Shown: piece after piece, positions 48,010-56,930 of the stretch
Position numbering within the stretch: position 1 is the stretch's first letter
Layout: each line of letters starts with the position of its first letter
DNA from: Acaryochloris sp. CRU_2_0
GTDB lineage: Bacteria > Cyanobacteriota > Cyanobacteriia > Thermosynechococcales > Thermosynechococcaceae
Direction of reading: 5' to 3'
NCBI GenBank assembly: GCA_012034865.1
Contig: JAAUOM010000001.1
Coordinates: 62,001-126,000, forward strand
DNA length: 64,000 nucleotides
Notes under the pieces: model-generated
The model's input: only the letters and a program-made list of their open reading frames with translations
Told to the model about the DNA's origin: nothing
The model's database searches: none
Translations under genes and position numbers: made by a program

Positions 48010-49340
48010 AGTGCCAATTTCTTTTTCTTCTGCTTCTTCAGGTTTTCCAGTGCCACCTTAAACTCTGGAGCCTCCCATAACACTGGATGCACATCATACC
48101 AAGATTCTTCTTCGCGGTACTCTAGCAAACAACGGGTAAACAATAAACTGCGGTGGGCATCGTCATTGGCAATTTGTTTAGAGTCATGCACCGCAGTCAG
48201 TAAACTCCATTGATCTTCATTCACCGTGTCGTGGTAAGTTTTACGGAGCTGCCGCACCGCCTGCGCCAAAGCACTGGCTTCAATGGGCAAACTCTCTTCT
48301 TCATTGTACTCAATGGCCGTTTTCACTAGCCACACCAAATTTCGCACATGGCCACCGCTCATTAAGCACAATCGCTCCAGTGTTTCAGGGCTATCAAACA
48401 CCTCTGTTTCTAGAGACAACCCCTTGGCCTCTGGAATCGAATCCACCCGCGAGCGAATGATGGACTTTAGAGTCTCGATTCCCGCTGGGTTGGTGTCATT
48501 TTGACGAGTCTGGGTCATCACTATTGGCAAAACTTGGGACTTGCAGTTGTAAATCTCCATCAGATCCGAGGCTCGATTCGACAATACCAATGAAATCGGC
48601 ACCGTATAGATCACATCACAGTCCAATCCCTTCAGTTGCTCAGCCCGATCAATAAAAATCTCGCCGTGGTTGGTGCGTCCACCCTCCTTCGTCACTAATG
48701 CGATCTTCTCTAGACCATCAGCAATCACCACCAGCCGTTGTTGCTCCTTGGGCAGCTTGCATTTGGCATCGGCAATAAATTCATTGAGTGCAGCCACCAA
48801 ACTTTCGGTGTAGGGGTTCAGCAATTCTCGTAACTTTGCCCGTTGCGTGGGTTGTGTACGGATACTAGCGGTGATTTTGGCAAATTCTTTAATACCCAAC
48901 TCCACGCTTGGATCACTGAAATTGATGTCGGTCAACAATACCTCTTGTAGTGCCTGAGCGCGTTCCTGTAGCCAACTCAGCACAGGCTTTGGGTCTGCTG
49001 CCCTCACGCCTTCTAGCAAATGGCGTGTACAGGCCAGCAAAATATCGGTATACTCCACATCTTCTGAGTTCACGTCTTTATCCTCTGCCGAGAAATAGAC
49101 GACTGTGCAGCCTTTTTGGGCTAAATTTTGCTGGAGCCGCAATAATTCTGTGGACTTACCACCGCCGCGATGCCCCGTATACAATTGGCAGGTGGGGCGC
49201 TCAGCAAACCGAATAGCTCTACCCAATTCCACCAACACATCGCTGCCACCGCGCACTGCTTTGCAATCGACATACAACGCTGAACCCGCAGGCAAAGGTG
49301 CCGGATCGAAGGCATTGTAAATGTTCTTTAGAATTTCCAT
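48006..49340 (-). CDS. AAA/STAND-like ATPase, partner of the TPR protein
   Basis: About 444 residues from ATG 49340 (MEILKNIYNAFDPAPL), which has AGGAAAAGGGTGAG before it. Walker A is GHRGGGKST at about residues 58-66. A strand RLVVIADGLEKI at about 200 suits Walker B, but it reads D-G rather than D-E. FDSPETLERLCLMSGGHVRNLVWLVKTAI resembles the sensor-2/lid region of ORC-like and KAP-like ATPases. A basic tail (KKQKKKKLAL) follows. The pair with a TPR protein recalls systems in which an ATPase controls an effector or sensor module, but no effector domain (nuclease, TIR, protease) is visible. Confidence 0.72.
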   Translation of the reverse strand: MEILKNIYNAFDPAPLPAGSALYVDCKAVRGGSDVLVELGRAIRFAERPTCQLYTGHRGGGKSTELLRLQQNLAQKGCTVVYFSAEDKDVNSEDVEYTDILLACTRHLLEGVRAADPKPVLSWLQERAQALQEVLLTDINFSDPSVELGIKEFAKITASIRTQPTQRAKLRELLNPYTESLVAALNEFIADAKCKLPKEQQRLVVIADGLEKIALVTKEGGRTNHGEIFIDRAEQLKGLDCDVIYTVPISLVLSNRASDLMEIYNCKSQVLPIVMTQTRQNDTNPAGIETLKSIIRSRVDSIPEAKGLSLETEVFDSPETLERLCLMSGGHVRNLVWLVKTAIEYNEEESLPIEASALAQAVRQLRKTYHDTVNEDQWSLLTAVHDSKQIANDDAHRSLLFTRCLLEYREEESWYDVHPVLWEAPEFKVALENLKKQKKKKLAL

Positions 49341-49519
49341 CTCACCCTTTTCCTGCATCTCCCCCCGCCTTATGACTCATGCTGCCGCTGATTCTGCAAT
49401 TGTATCGGTTCATCTTGATAGCAACCGAAAAATATGGCCTGCCTCAGAAACAAACCTTTGCCCCAAAGGATAAGGAACCACGATATACTCCGTGGGTGTT
49501 GACTGGCTAGGACAAGGAC

Positions 49520-50875
49520 ATGATCGCGGTAGCAATTTTGGCGGCAGGTAAAGGCACACGCATGAAGTCGAATTTGCCTAAGGTTTTGCATCAACTGGGG
49601 GGCAAGAGTATGGTTGAACGGGTGTTGAATAGCACCATTGACTTATCCCCGTCTCGCCAAATTGTGATCGTTGGCTATTGTGCAGATCAGGTACAAACGG
49701 CATTGCAAGCTTGGTCAGGGTTAGAGTTTGTCGAACAAACCGAGCAACTGGGGACAGGTCACGCCATTCAGCAAATTCTGCCAGTTCTCAAGGAATTTGA
49801 GGGCGATCTATTGGTTCTCAATGGTGATTTGCCCTTGCTAAGACCCCAAACTTTAAAAAAAATGCTGGTCACTCACCAAACCCATGAGAATGCTGCCACC
49901 ATTTTGACGGCTCACATCCCCAATCCCAAGGGCTACGGGCGAGTCTTTTGTGATGCGCGAATGCATCTGCAGGAAATTATTGAAGATCGAGATTGCAGCC
50001 CTGCCCAAAGCCAAAATCAACGGATTAATGCGGGTGTCTATTGTTTTCGCTGGTCAGCCCTAGAGCAAGTCTTGCCTCACCTTAAGGCTGACAATGATCA
50101 GCAAGAATATTACTTAACCGATGCAGTCAACTATCTAGAACCCGTCATGGTTTTGGATGTGGAGGATTACCAAGAAATTTTAGGCATTAACGATCGCAAA
50201 CAGCTTGCTACTGCTTACAACATTTTGCAAAACCGGATCAAAGATGACTGGTTAACTGCAGGGGTAACCTTAATCGATCCTGACAGTATTACGATTGATG
50301 AAACCGTAGAACTAGCATCTGATATCGTCATCGAACCCCAAACCCACCTCAGAGGAAACACCAAAATTGATACGGGCAGTCATATCGGTCCTGGAACCTT
50401 AATTGAGAACAGCCACATCGGTGCCAATGTCCGCGTCCTCTATTCCGTGATTAAGGATAGTCAAATCGGTGATAACGGTCAGATTGGTCCTTATACCCAT
50501 CTGCGCGGTGAGGTACAAATTGGCAGCCAATGCCGAGTGGGGAATTTTGTAGAAATCAAGAAAACAACCCTTGGCGATCGCACCAAGGTTGCCCACCTTT
50601 CTTATCTAGGTAATGCCACCCTGGGGGCTCAGGTCAATATTGGCGCGGGGACCATTACCGCTAATTATGATGGGTTCAATAAGCATCCTACTTACATTGG
50701 CGATCGCACCAAAACAGGAGCCAATAGCGTCCTAGTGGCCCCCATTACATTAGGAACCGATGTCACTGTTGCGGCTGGATCAACCCTCACCCAAGATGTC
50801 GGGGACGATGCGCTGGTTATCGCGCGTCAACACCAAAGTGTCCTTCCCGGTTGGCGTCCATCTACTTCCAAATAA
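49520..50875 (+). CDS. glmU: Bifunctional GlmU: GlcN-1-P acetyltransferase / UDP-GlcNAc pyrophosphorylase
   Basis: A 451-residue enzyme making UDP-GlcNAc for peptidoglycan and lipopolysaccharide. The N-terminal uridyltransferase has [18 protein letters not shown] and [10 protein letters not shown], plus the conserved NAGVY. The C-terminal left-handed β-helix shows hexapeptide repeats ([21 protein letters not shown]) and the acetyl-transfer site region ([13 protein letters not shown]...[13 protein letters not shown]). It has a good ribosome site (AAGGAC) before ATG 49520. The tnpB element lies right behind its stop. Confidence 0.96.
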   Translation: MIAVAILAAGKGTRMKSNLPKVLHQLGGKSMVERVLNSTIDLSPSRQIVIVGYCADQVQTALQAWSGLEFVEQTEQLGTGHAIQQILPVLKEFEGDLLVLNGDLPLLRPQTLKKMLVTHQTHENAATILTAHIPNPKGYGRVFCDARMHLQEIIEDRDCSPAQSQNQRINAGVYCFRWSALEQVLPHLKADNDQQEYYLTDAVNYLEPVMVLDVEDYQEILGINDRKQLATAYNILQNRIKDDWLTAGVTLIDPDSITIDETVELASDIVIEPQTHLRGNTKIDTGSHIGPGTLIENSHIGANVRVLYSVIKDSQIGDNGQIGPYTHLRGEVQIGSQCRVGNFVEIKKTTLGDRTKVAHLSYLGNATLGAQVNIGAGTITANYDGFNKHPTYIGDRTKTGANSVLVAPITLGTDVTVAAGSTLTQDVGDDALVIARQHQSVLPGWRPSTSK

Positions 50876-52137
50876 CAAGTTTGAGCCGCTTCATTTCGGG
50901 AGACAACCCATTAGGGATCGAGTAACGTCTTCCGGGCGCTGTACCGCTTAGGCGGTACAGCGCGGGCGCATCCATTAGCCCAGGAAGTTTCAGCAGCCCG
51001 CCAGCTATCTCGCAAGACAACCAGGAGCCTCCAGGCCATATTACCGATGACCCGATTGTTTTAATATTTTTTGCCCCGTTCAAATCCGCATCCCCATGCC
51101 AACCGCAATGACCACAAACAAACCGCTTACCTTTTCTGTACGACTTCCCTGTAACGGGGTGAATGTGCAGGCATTGGTGGCAAGTTTGACTGGTGTATCT
51201 GGGGTTAACCATGACAACCTTCACACCTGCACCCAAAGCTTTGTAGTCAATAAACAGTCGCAGTTGATGAAATGCCCAACTATTCGAGCGTCTGCGCTCG
51301 GTTTTGGTGCGGGCTTGTTGATTGGTGCGTTCGCGGATGCCCGTCAGATCCTCAATTGCAATGCTGGCTTGTTTGGACTTGGCAGTTTGAACGAGACTTT
51401 TGGAGATGTTGTGATTCAACCAGCTCTGAAATCGACGCTCACGACCAGACAACCATTGCAGCAATCCACGCACTCGACGGCGTGTACTGCGTGTGCCCTT
51501 ACTGGCTTTGTGTTGGAGTTTCGCTCTCAAGTTGGCATAGTGGTCACGCACTTTGTTGATGCTTTTGCCTTCCCAGGTTTGTCCCTCGGAAGTATGAGCG
51601 ATGTCAGTGCGTCCCAAATCCACGCCCAAGACATTCTCGCTTTCTTGCGGGCTTGGCGGTTCCGACTCCAGACAAATCTGGAGGTAATAGGAACCATCTT
51701 GCCGCTTAACCAGAGTGGCGGACTTTGGGTTAGAGCCTTTAAGCGCCCCGATCTGGTAGTTGCCAATGGCCAATTCAAACCGCTCACGACCATCAACGGT
51801 AGTCAGCGATACCGTCCAGTCCTTCTCCCGAAACGAGAAGATTCGAGCGTCGTAGGTGACAAAGCCAACTTTGAACGCTTTCACTAGACGATTCTTTTGT
51901 TTGGCAACTTTGCGAGAGCCTGCAACCCTGTTGAGCCAAATTACTCGACAGACCAAATCGGGCGCGAACTTCGTAGTAGCAAAGCGATTGCAGCTTTACC
52001 GTATTGGCTATCTTCTCTGGCGTGTTCTGGTTGACCCAGTTCAACGCCTTCCCAAAAGCGTCAAGCGTCGCATCCAATTTCTGGGCTTGCAACTTATTGA
52101 CCTTGAGCTTGCAGGAGATACTCAAGACTTGATTCAT
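50862..52137 (-). pseudogene. tnpB: IS605-type TnpB (OrfB) transposase-associated nuclease, frameshifted
   Basis: Two frames make one TnpB: residues from ATG 52137 (MNQVLSISCKLKVNKLQAQ...ARFGLSSNLAQQ) and then, shifted, NRVAGSRKVAKQKNRLVKAF onward to 50862. The RuvC residues are intact: Asp in VLGVDLG, Glu in IAIEDLTG and Asp in GDADLNGAKNI. The zinc-finger cysteines are also present (TCHQC and CGHC). The break is best explained by an 11-bp deletion between AACAG repeats near 51926-51931. No tnpA (Y1 transposase) is present. The last 30 codons run through the right end into flanking DNA and overlap glmU by 14 bp. TnpB proteins are RNA-guided nucleases; the loss of frame in the N-terminal part probably inactivates this copy. 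Confidence 0.85.
50925..50975 (-). ncRNA. TnpB omegaRNA 3' hairpin at the element's right end
   Basis: Perfect 12-bp stem GCGCTGTACCGC (50936-50947) with its complement (50952-50963), loop TTAG. On the minus strand it follows the tnpB catalytic part and is followed by CGGAAGACGTTAC, then flanking DNA. In IS605-type elements this hairpin marks the scaffold end, and the guide is the adjacent flank, here the sequence running toward the glmU stop. Confidence 0.6.
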
Positions 52138-52512
52138 AGCCCTATTCTATCTCATCAGAAAAGGGTTGTCAGTATGCCCGATAGATTATTGTCCGGCTCC
52201 ATACCTACGCCGGACTCGCATTCCTCCCGACGCTCACCTACGGTAGAGCGCGGGGCTCCTGCTGCTCTAGCTGAACTTTTGAAACTAGTACCGCTACGCG
52301 GAAGTACAAAGACAAAAGGTAAAAGGCAAAAACCTTGAACCATAATCTTTTTGGAACTTTTAAAGGGTTGCGGTATTTATGCCCCAAGGTACTAGCCATT
52401 GAGATACCCCAGGTTTGGCTTATCAGCTTTTAAGGTTAGTCTCAGGAATTTTATAGCTTGTTTTCAGCCACAACTCTTAGAGTAGTTGGCATACTCTCGA
52501 TAAAACACTTCT
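52138..52512. other. Left end of the tnpB element and promoter region of the Met-rich operon
   Basis: No gene. A perfect inverted repeat GTCCGGC (52191-52197) / GCCGGAC (52209-52215) with an 11-nt loop is likely the left-end palindrome of the IS605 element. The next 130 bp hold GC-rich short repeats such as CCGCTACGCGG, of a kind common in cyanobacterial intergenic DNA. The last 130 bp are AT-richer and should carry the promoter of the operon starting at 52513. Confidence 0.5.
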
Positions 52513-52848
52513 ATGAAACTTATCCGCATTCTGGCACAATCCACCTTGGTTGGCGCTTCCCTACTTGGTTTGGGCATCCTCTCAACTCAGGCACAATCCA
52601 ACCTGCCCCCAGGTGCAGAAGATATGCCAACGGGGTATGTCCTTAGCAAAACACCCATTGCCGGAAAGCACTGCTACCATCACGGCGGGGGGCACGTCTA
52701 TTTCTACTGTTACTCTCGCAAAATCAATGGATCTGAAATTAAGCAGCATGGTGCCATGATGAAAGACGGCATGATGAAAAAAGATGATGGCATGATGAAG
52801 CATGATTCCATGATGAAAAAAGATGATGGCATGATGAAAAACAAATAG
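52513..52848 (+). CDS. Secreted methionine-rich protein
   Basis: A 111-residue protein with a Sec signal peptide (core about residues 8-22, cleavage near TQAQ at 25-28). The mature part has HCYHHGGGH (53-61) with two cysteines (C54, C66), then a C-terminal tail in which 10 of the last 32 residues are Met, arranged as MMK/MMKKDDG units; a 30-bp DNA repeat at 52770-52799 recurs exactly at 52809-52838. It leads an operon with a cytochrome b and a Tat-exported molybdoenzyme. In proteobacteria, methionine-rich periplasmic peptides serve as sacrificial scavengers of hypochlorite beside YedY/MsrP-type enzymes, so this may be an oxidant sink. A copper-binding role is the alternative. Confidence 0.72.
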   Translation: MKLIRILAQSTLVGASLLGLGILSTQAQSNLPPGAEDMPTGYVLSKTPIAGKHCYHHGGGHVYFYCYSRKINGSEIKQHGAMMKDGMMKKDDGMMKHDSMMKKDDGMMKNK

Positions 52849-52894
52849 GAATTGGGTTGCTTTTGAAAGAAGCACTCAATATCCAGAGGACGCC

Positions 52895-53500
52895 ATGACT
52901 TCACCCCTATCCTCTCATCGTCAAGTTCGACGGGTTCCTACTCAGACTTTTTGGGTCAAAATCTTTCATTGGATTAATATCATCAGTTTAATCTTGATGA
53001 TCACCAGTGGGCTGCAAATCTATAATGCCAATCCGGTATTGGGTGGGCGCGAAGGATGGCAGTTCCCGGATTTATTCCTGCTGGGGGGATGGCTGGCAGG
53101 CGGACGGCACTGGCATTTTGCTGCGATGTGGCTGTATTCTTTGAATTTACTTGGGTATGGACTCTACGTTTTTGCCACTCGTCGCTGGCAGCGTCGGTTT
53201 GCCAGTAGCGCTGACCTGCAAGCATTGCAGAAGAGTCCAAACCTAAAGCGGAAGAACCTTGCATGGCATCGGTTAGTTTATACCGCGATCATTCCTATTT
53301 TGCTGCTGGCAATTCTAAGTGGTCTCGCCATGTTCAAGCCTGCTCAATTACACTGGCTAGCTGCGCTATTTGGGAATTGGCAAACGCTTCGCACAATTCA
53401 CTTCCTGAGCGTTCCTCTAGTCCTTCTGTTTACAGTCGCTCACTCCTTGCTTGCCCTTAAGGTGGGGAGCATCCGTCTCATCCAGTCCATGTTTCTCTAG
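52895..53500 (+). CDS. Cytochrome b561-like membrane protein, heme partner of the molybdoenzyme
   Basis: A 201-residue integral membrane protein with four segments. Candidate heme ligands are histidines in KIFHWINIISLIL, HWHFAAMWLYSLN, WHRLVYTAII and TIHFLSVPLVLLFTVAHSLL. This fits the cytochrome b/b6-type family that includes the thiosulfate reductase and Ni-Fe hydrogenase b subunits. It starts 46 bp after the Met-rich gene and ends 9 bp before the molybdoenzyme, so it should pass electrons from the quinone pool to it. The usual MsrP partner, MsrQ (YedZ, six segments), is replaced by this shorter protein. ATG 52895 has AGAGGACG before it. Confidence 0.8.
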   Translation: MTSPLSSHRQVRRVPTQTFWVKIFHWINIISLILMITSGLQIYNANPVLGGREGWQFPDLFLLGGWLAGGRHWHFAAMWLYSLNLLGYGLYVFATRRWQRRFASSADLQALQKSPNLKRKNLAWHRLVYTAIIPILLLAILSGLAMFKPAQLHWLAALFGNWQTLRTIHFLSVPLVLLFTVAHSLLALKVGSIRLIQSMFL

Positions 53501-53509
53501 AGGTGAGCA

Positions 53510-54226
53510 ATGGGTCTCATTCTTCCCAAACATTTCCTATCCCGCCGCCAATTACTGCAACTCTCTGGATTCTCTGGGGCAAATCTGTTCCTGGGCGGCT
53601 GTGGGTCAAGTTTGTTCTCAGACACCGTGGGGCAATTGGTTGAACCTCTCAACCAAAGGATTGAAGAACTGCTGCTTACGCAAAAGCCTGTCCCTGAATA
53701 TCCAGTCAGTGCGATTGAGCCAGACAAGTTACTGATCAATACGTTTGACTTTGCGCCTGAAATTGACCCGACAACCTTTCGTCTGACGATTGATGGCGAA
53801 GTCAGTCGGCCTTTGCAATTGAGCATGACCGATATCCAGAAATTGCCCTTGACTTCAATGGTAATTCGCCATGTCTGTGTGGAAGGCTGGGCTGCGATCG
53901 TTCAATGGGGTGGGGTCAGATTACGAGATTTAGTGGCTCTGGTTCAACCCAAGTCCAATGTCCGTTACGCCTACTTTAAATCAGCTGATGGCTATTATGA
54001 AAGTTGGGACATTGCCTCTGCACTCCATCCTCAAACCCTGATGGCTTACAAGAAGAATGGACAACCGTTATCCGTGGATTATGGTGCCCCCTTGCGCTTG
54101 GCATCGCCAGTCAAACTGGGCTACAAGCAAAGCAAATGGGTAACCCAGATCAAGCTGGTCAGTACCTTGCTACCTGCTAAAGGTTACTGGGAAGATCAAG
54201 GCTATGAGTGGTTCGCAGGACTATAG
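53510..54226 (+). CDS. Tat-exported molybdopterin-dependent oxidoreductase (sulfite oxidase/MsrP fold)
   Basis: A 238-residue protein. It begins with a Tat-like signal (SRRQLLQLSG, residues 11-20) and then GGC at 29-31, which may be a lipobox. The body has the SUOX-fold pattern: RLTIDGEVSRPLQLSMTDIQKLP and the molybdopterin-ligand Cys123 in IRHVCVEGWAAIVQWGGV, then GAPLRLASPVKLGYKQSKWV. MsrP, a relative, repairs methionine sulfoxide in exported proteins. The natural substrate here may therefore be the Met-rich protein encoded two genes upstream. Other members reduce other S- or N-oxides. The position of the Cys and the size suit the family. Confidence 0.82.
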   Translation: MGLILPKHFLSRRQLLQLSGFSGANLFLGGCGSSLFSDTVGQLVEPLNQRIEELLLTQKPVPEYPVSAIEPDKLLINTFDFAPEIDPTTFRLTIDGEVSRPLQLSMTDIQKLPLTSMVIRHVCVEGWAAIVQWGGVRLRDLVALVQPKSNVRYAYFKSADGYYESWDIASALHPQTLMAYKKNGQPLSVDYGAPLRLASPVKLGYKQSKWVTQIKLVSTLLPAKGYWEDQGYEWFAGL

Positions 54227-54309
54227 TGTATTTTTTAAGATCTTTATTGTAGTTTGAGATATTCCCTGTATAGAGATGTTGCTAGGATGATGCCTAGGCA
54301 GTGATATAG

Positions 54310-54326
54310 GTCACCTTATTGGTGAC
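54310..54326 (+). promoter_or_regulatory. Palindrome upstream of the ABC transporter genes
   Basis: GTCACC-TTATT-GGTGAC, a perfect 6-bp inverted repeat with a 5-nt centre, 60 bp before the ATG at 54386. It could be an operator for a dimeric repressor. No T-run follows. Confidence 0.35.
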
Positions 54327-54385
54327 TGCAATTCGAGAGAATAGCTCAGCTTTACTTGATCTTTCAGCCAAAGGCTCGGTTTTTA

Positions 54386-55336
54386 ATGACAAATCCTCCA
54401 GTCATTGCTACCACGCAACTGACCAAACAGTTTGGTGATAGCATTGCGGTTAGCCAAGTCGATCTACAGGTTCAGTCAGGTGAAATTTATGGTTTGATTG
54501 GTCCGAATGGTGCGGGTAAAACCACGCTGATTCGTATGTTGGCTACTGCTGAAGAGCCGACCTTGGGCACGATCGCCATTGGTGGTCAAACCTTAATTCA
54601 GAATCAACCCAACTCTGAAGTCAAGCGGCGGATTGGCTTTCTTCCCGATGATTTCCCTCTGTATGACGATCTGCTGGTGTGGGATTATTTGGATTATTTT
54701 GCGCGGCTTTATTACCTGCGTGAGCCAGAACTCAACCAGCGTCTGCAGGAAGTTCTAGTCTTGGTGGATCTAGAGAATAAGCGCGATAGTCCCATCAGTA
54801 CGCTCTCACGAGGGATGAAACAGCGCTTGAGTCTGGCCCGAACCATTATTCATCAACCGACGTTGTTGCTTTTAGATGAACCTGTTTCTGGCTTGGATCC
54901 AGTGGCCCGGGTGCAGTTTCGACAAACCTTAAAAACTTTGCAACAGCAAGGGCTGACGATTCTGATTTCTTCCCATATCCTCAGTGATCTAGAAGATTTT
55001 TGCACTTCTATCGGCATTATGCAGATGGGGCAGCTCGTCGAAAGTTCTGAACTGCGGGCGTTGTACAATCGCGATCAAACGCAACAACTGATCATTTCTA
55101 CAGTGGCTGATTTAGCGCCGTTAGAATCTTTCTTGCAAGAGCATTCGCTGGTGAGTGAATGTAACATTATTCCAGATAAACATCGGATTGCTGTTACCTT
55201 TACAGGGACCAACGATGACATTGTGGCTTTGTTGCGATCGCTGATCTCCGCTAATTTTCCCATCATTGATTTCCACCGCACCCAAGAGAGTCTGGAAGAG
55301 ATCTTCATCAAAATGGGCTACCGACAAACTTCTTAA
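54386..55336 (+). CDS. ABC transporter ATP-binding protein (ABC-2 type)
   Basis: About 316 residues from ATG 54386 (MTNPPVIATTQLTKQFG). Walker A GPNGAGKTT, signature LSRGMKQRL, Walker B LLLLDEPVSGLD and the switch His (ISSHILSD) are all present, then a C-terminal extension of about 90 residues typical of ABC-2 transport ATPases. It starts the pair with the permease gene, 14 bp downstream. Such pairs export or assemble lipids, polysaccharides or antibiotics; the cargo is unknown. Confidence 0.88.
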   Translation: MTNPPVIATTQLTKQFGDSIAVSQVDLQVQSGEIYGLIGPNGAGKTTLIRMLATAEEPTLGTIAIGGQTLIQNQPNSEVKRRIGFLPDDFPLYDDLLVWDYLDYFARLYYLREPELNQRLQEVLVLVDLENKRDSPISTLSRGMKQRLSLARTIIHQPTLLLLDEPVSGLDPVARVQFRQTLKTLQQQGLTILISSHILSDLEDFCTSIGIMQMGQLVESSELRALYNRDQTQQLIISTVADLAPLESFLQEHSLVSECNIIPDKHRIAVTFTGTNDDIVALLRSLISANFPIIDFHRTQESLEEIFIKMGYRQTS

Positions 55337-55350
55337 CCCTTGACAGCACT

Positions 55351-56930
55351 ATGACATCCACCTTCATTAATCGCTTAGGCAATTGGAATCCCCAGTTGTT
55401 ACGAGAATGTCGGGGTCGCTTAAAACCCCGCAGCATCACCGCAGCCGTTGTGTTGTCCGTGATTGGCCAAGCGCTGTTAGGGCTATGGTTTTCCCAACAA
55501 GACTTTGAACCCGTTCTCAAACGCTGGGCCAATTTAGCTGAAACCATTACCTGGATTTTACCCTACGTTCTATTTACTGCGGGCAGCTACTACCTCGTCA
55601 GTGATTTAAACCAGGAAGAAAAGCGCGGCACTCTCAATTTTATTCGCCTAAGCCCACGCCCCAGTCGCCAAATCTTACTGGGGAAAATGCTGGGTGTTCC
55701 CCTATTGCCTTATTTAGCTATTGGCTTAGCGATTCCCTTGCATGTCTTAGCGGGGTTGAAAGCGGGAATGCCCTTGTTTTTCTTGCTCAGCTACTATCTG
55801 CTGCTGATGGCTGGGGGTTTTTTCTGGTTCAGTTTCGCCATTTTATATGGTCTCCTCAGTAGTACACGCGCCATCGTCGTCGGTCAACAATCCGTTGCTG
55901 CTGTAGCGTTTGCTGGATTAACGCTCTTCGTCTTGTCACCCCTATACTTTGCCTGGAATTTGCTGGTGACCTGGGCACCCTTAGGCTTCAATGCCTGGTC
56001 TGCCAAATGGCATCCCTATTCATACGGCTCTAACTCTGACACCACTCCTGTGCAATGGTTTGGGCAAATCATTAATGAATCAGCTTGGCTCTCCCACGGT
56101 TTTACGCTGGTGGTACTAGCCATTGCCACAGCCTTAATTTGGCTGATGCTGGTTCGTTTGTTTCGCAACCCTGGAACGACGGTGATGAGTAAGTGGCAAA
56201 GTTATGCCATTGTGGCTTTTCTCGAAGCCCTTGTCGTGGGTTTTTGGTGATCAACCCCAAGGTTAACCCGTTAGAGTTGGAAGGCAGCGGGTGGGAGGAT
56301 TTCTTACCCGAAACCGGAACCTGGTTACTGTATGTCTTTAACTTTGGGCTGATTCTGGTGCTGATGCTGGCCCTCTGTCCACAGCGGTCTTCGCTGCTGG
56401 ATTGGCTGCGCTATCGACAAGAATTCCGGGGCAGTCTGCGCGATCTGGTTTGGGCGGATAAGAGTCCGGCTGTGGTTGCGATCGCCATCAATCTCTTGAT
56501 CATCCATGCCCTCTATGTCCCCTGGCTGTTCCTGATTGGTATTGGCAAAGAAAAACCCATGGTCGCTGCGATCGTCGTTCTGTCTATGAGTATTGTGCTG
56601 CTCATCTACACCACTGTCATTCAACAGATTTTCGCCCTCAAAATCCGCAACCCTTATATCTGGGCAATGGGTGGCTTAGCCATTTGGATGGTTGTGCCTG
56701 CCATTATGTTAGGCATTTTGGGGATTACGCCTGACCAAATGCCCGCTTCTATGATGATCTGGACATTCTTGGGCTATCCCTTCGGCGATTTAACCCAACC
56801 CATGCTAATGAATAGTGCCTTAGTAGGTGTCGTTGCTCAACTCTGTGTTCTGGTGCTGTTGGTCTGGCAATTTCAAAATCACCTGTATCGTTTAGCTCAG
56901 TCTCAACCGATCCCTGTGAGCGGTGATTAA
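55351..56930 (+). CDS. ABC-2 type permease, broken by a -1 frameshift
   Basis: The membrane partner of the preceding ATPase. The first frame runs from ATG 55351 to a stop at 56250 and the rest continues in another frame to 56930. The break lies at GTGGGTTTTTGGTGATC (T5 at 56241-56245): one extra T gives VVGFLVINPKVNPLELEGSG. Restored length is about 526 residues with roughly ten to twelve membrane segments; the second half repeats the family pattern (LLYVFNFGLILVLMLALC). The start segment LLRECRGRLKPRSITAAVVLSVIGQALLGL is typical of such permeases in cyanobacteria. The break is more likely a sequence error than real. Confidence 0.72.

Noticed and set aside
52582-52904. Histidine/phenylalanine-rich minus-strand frames (HHAIIFFHH) opposite the Met-rich gene
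   Set aside because: They are the antisense reading of the ATGATGAAA repeats and have no independent support.
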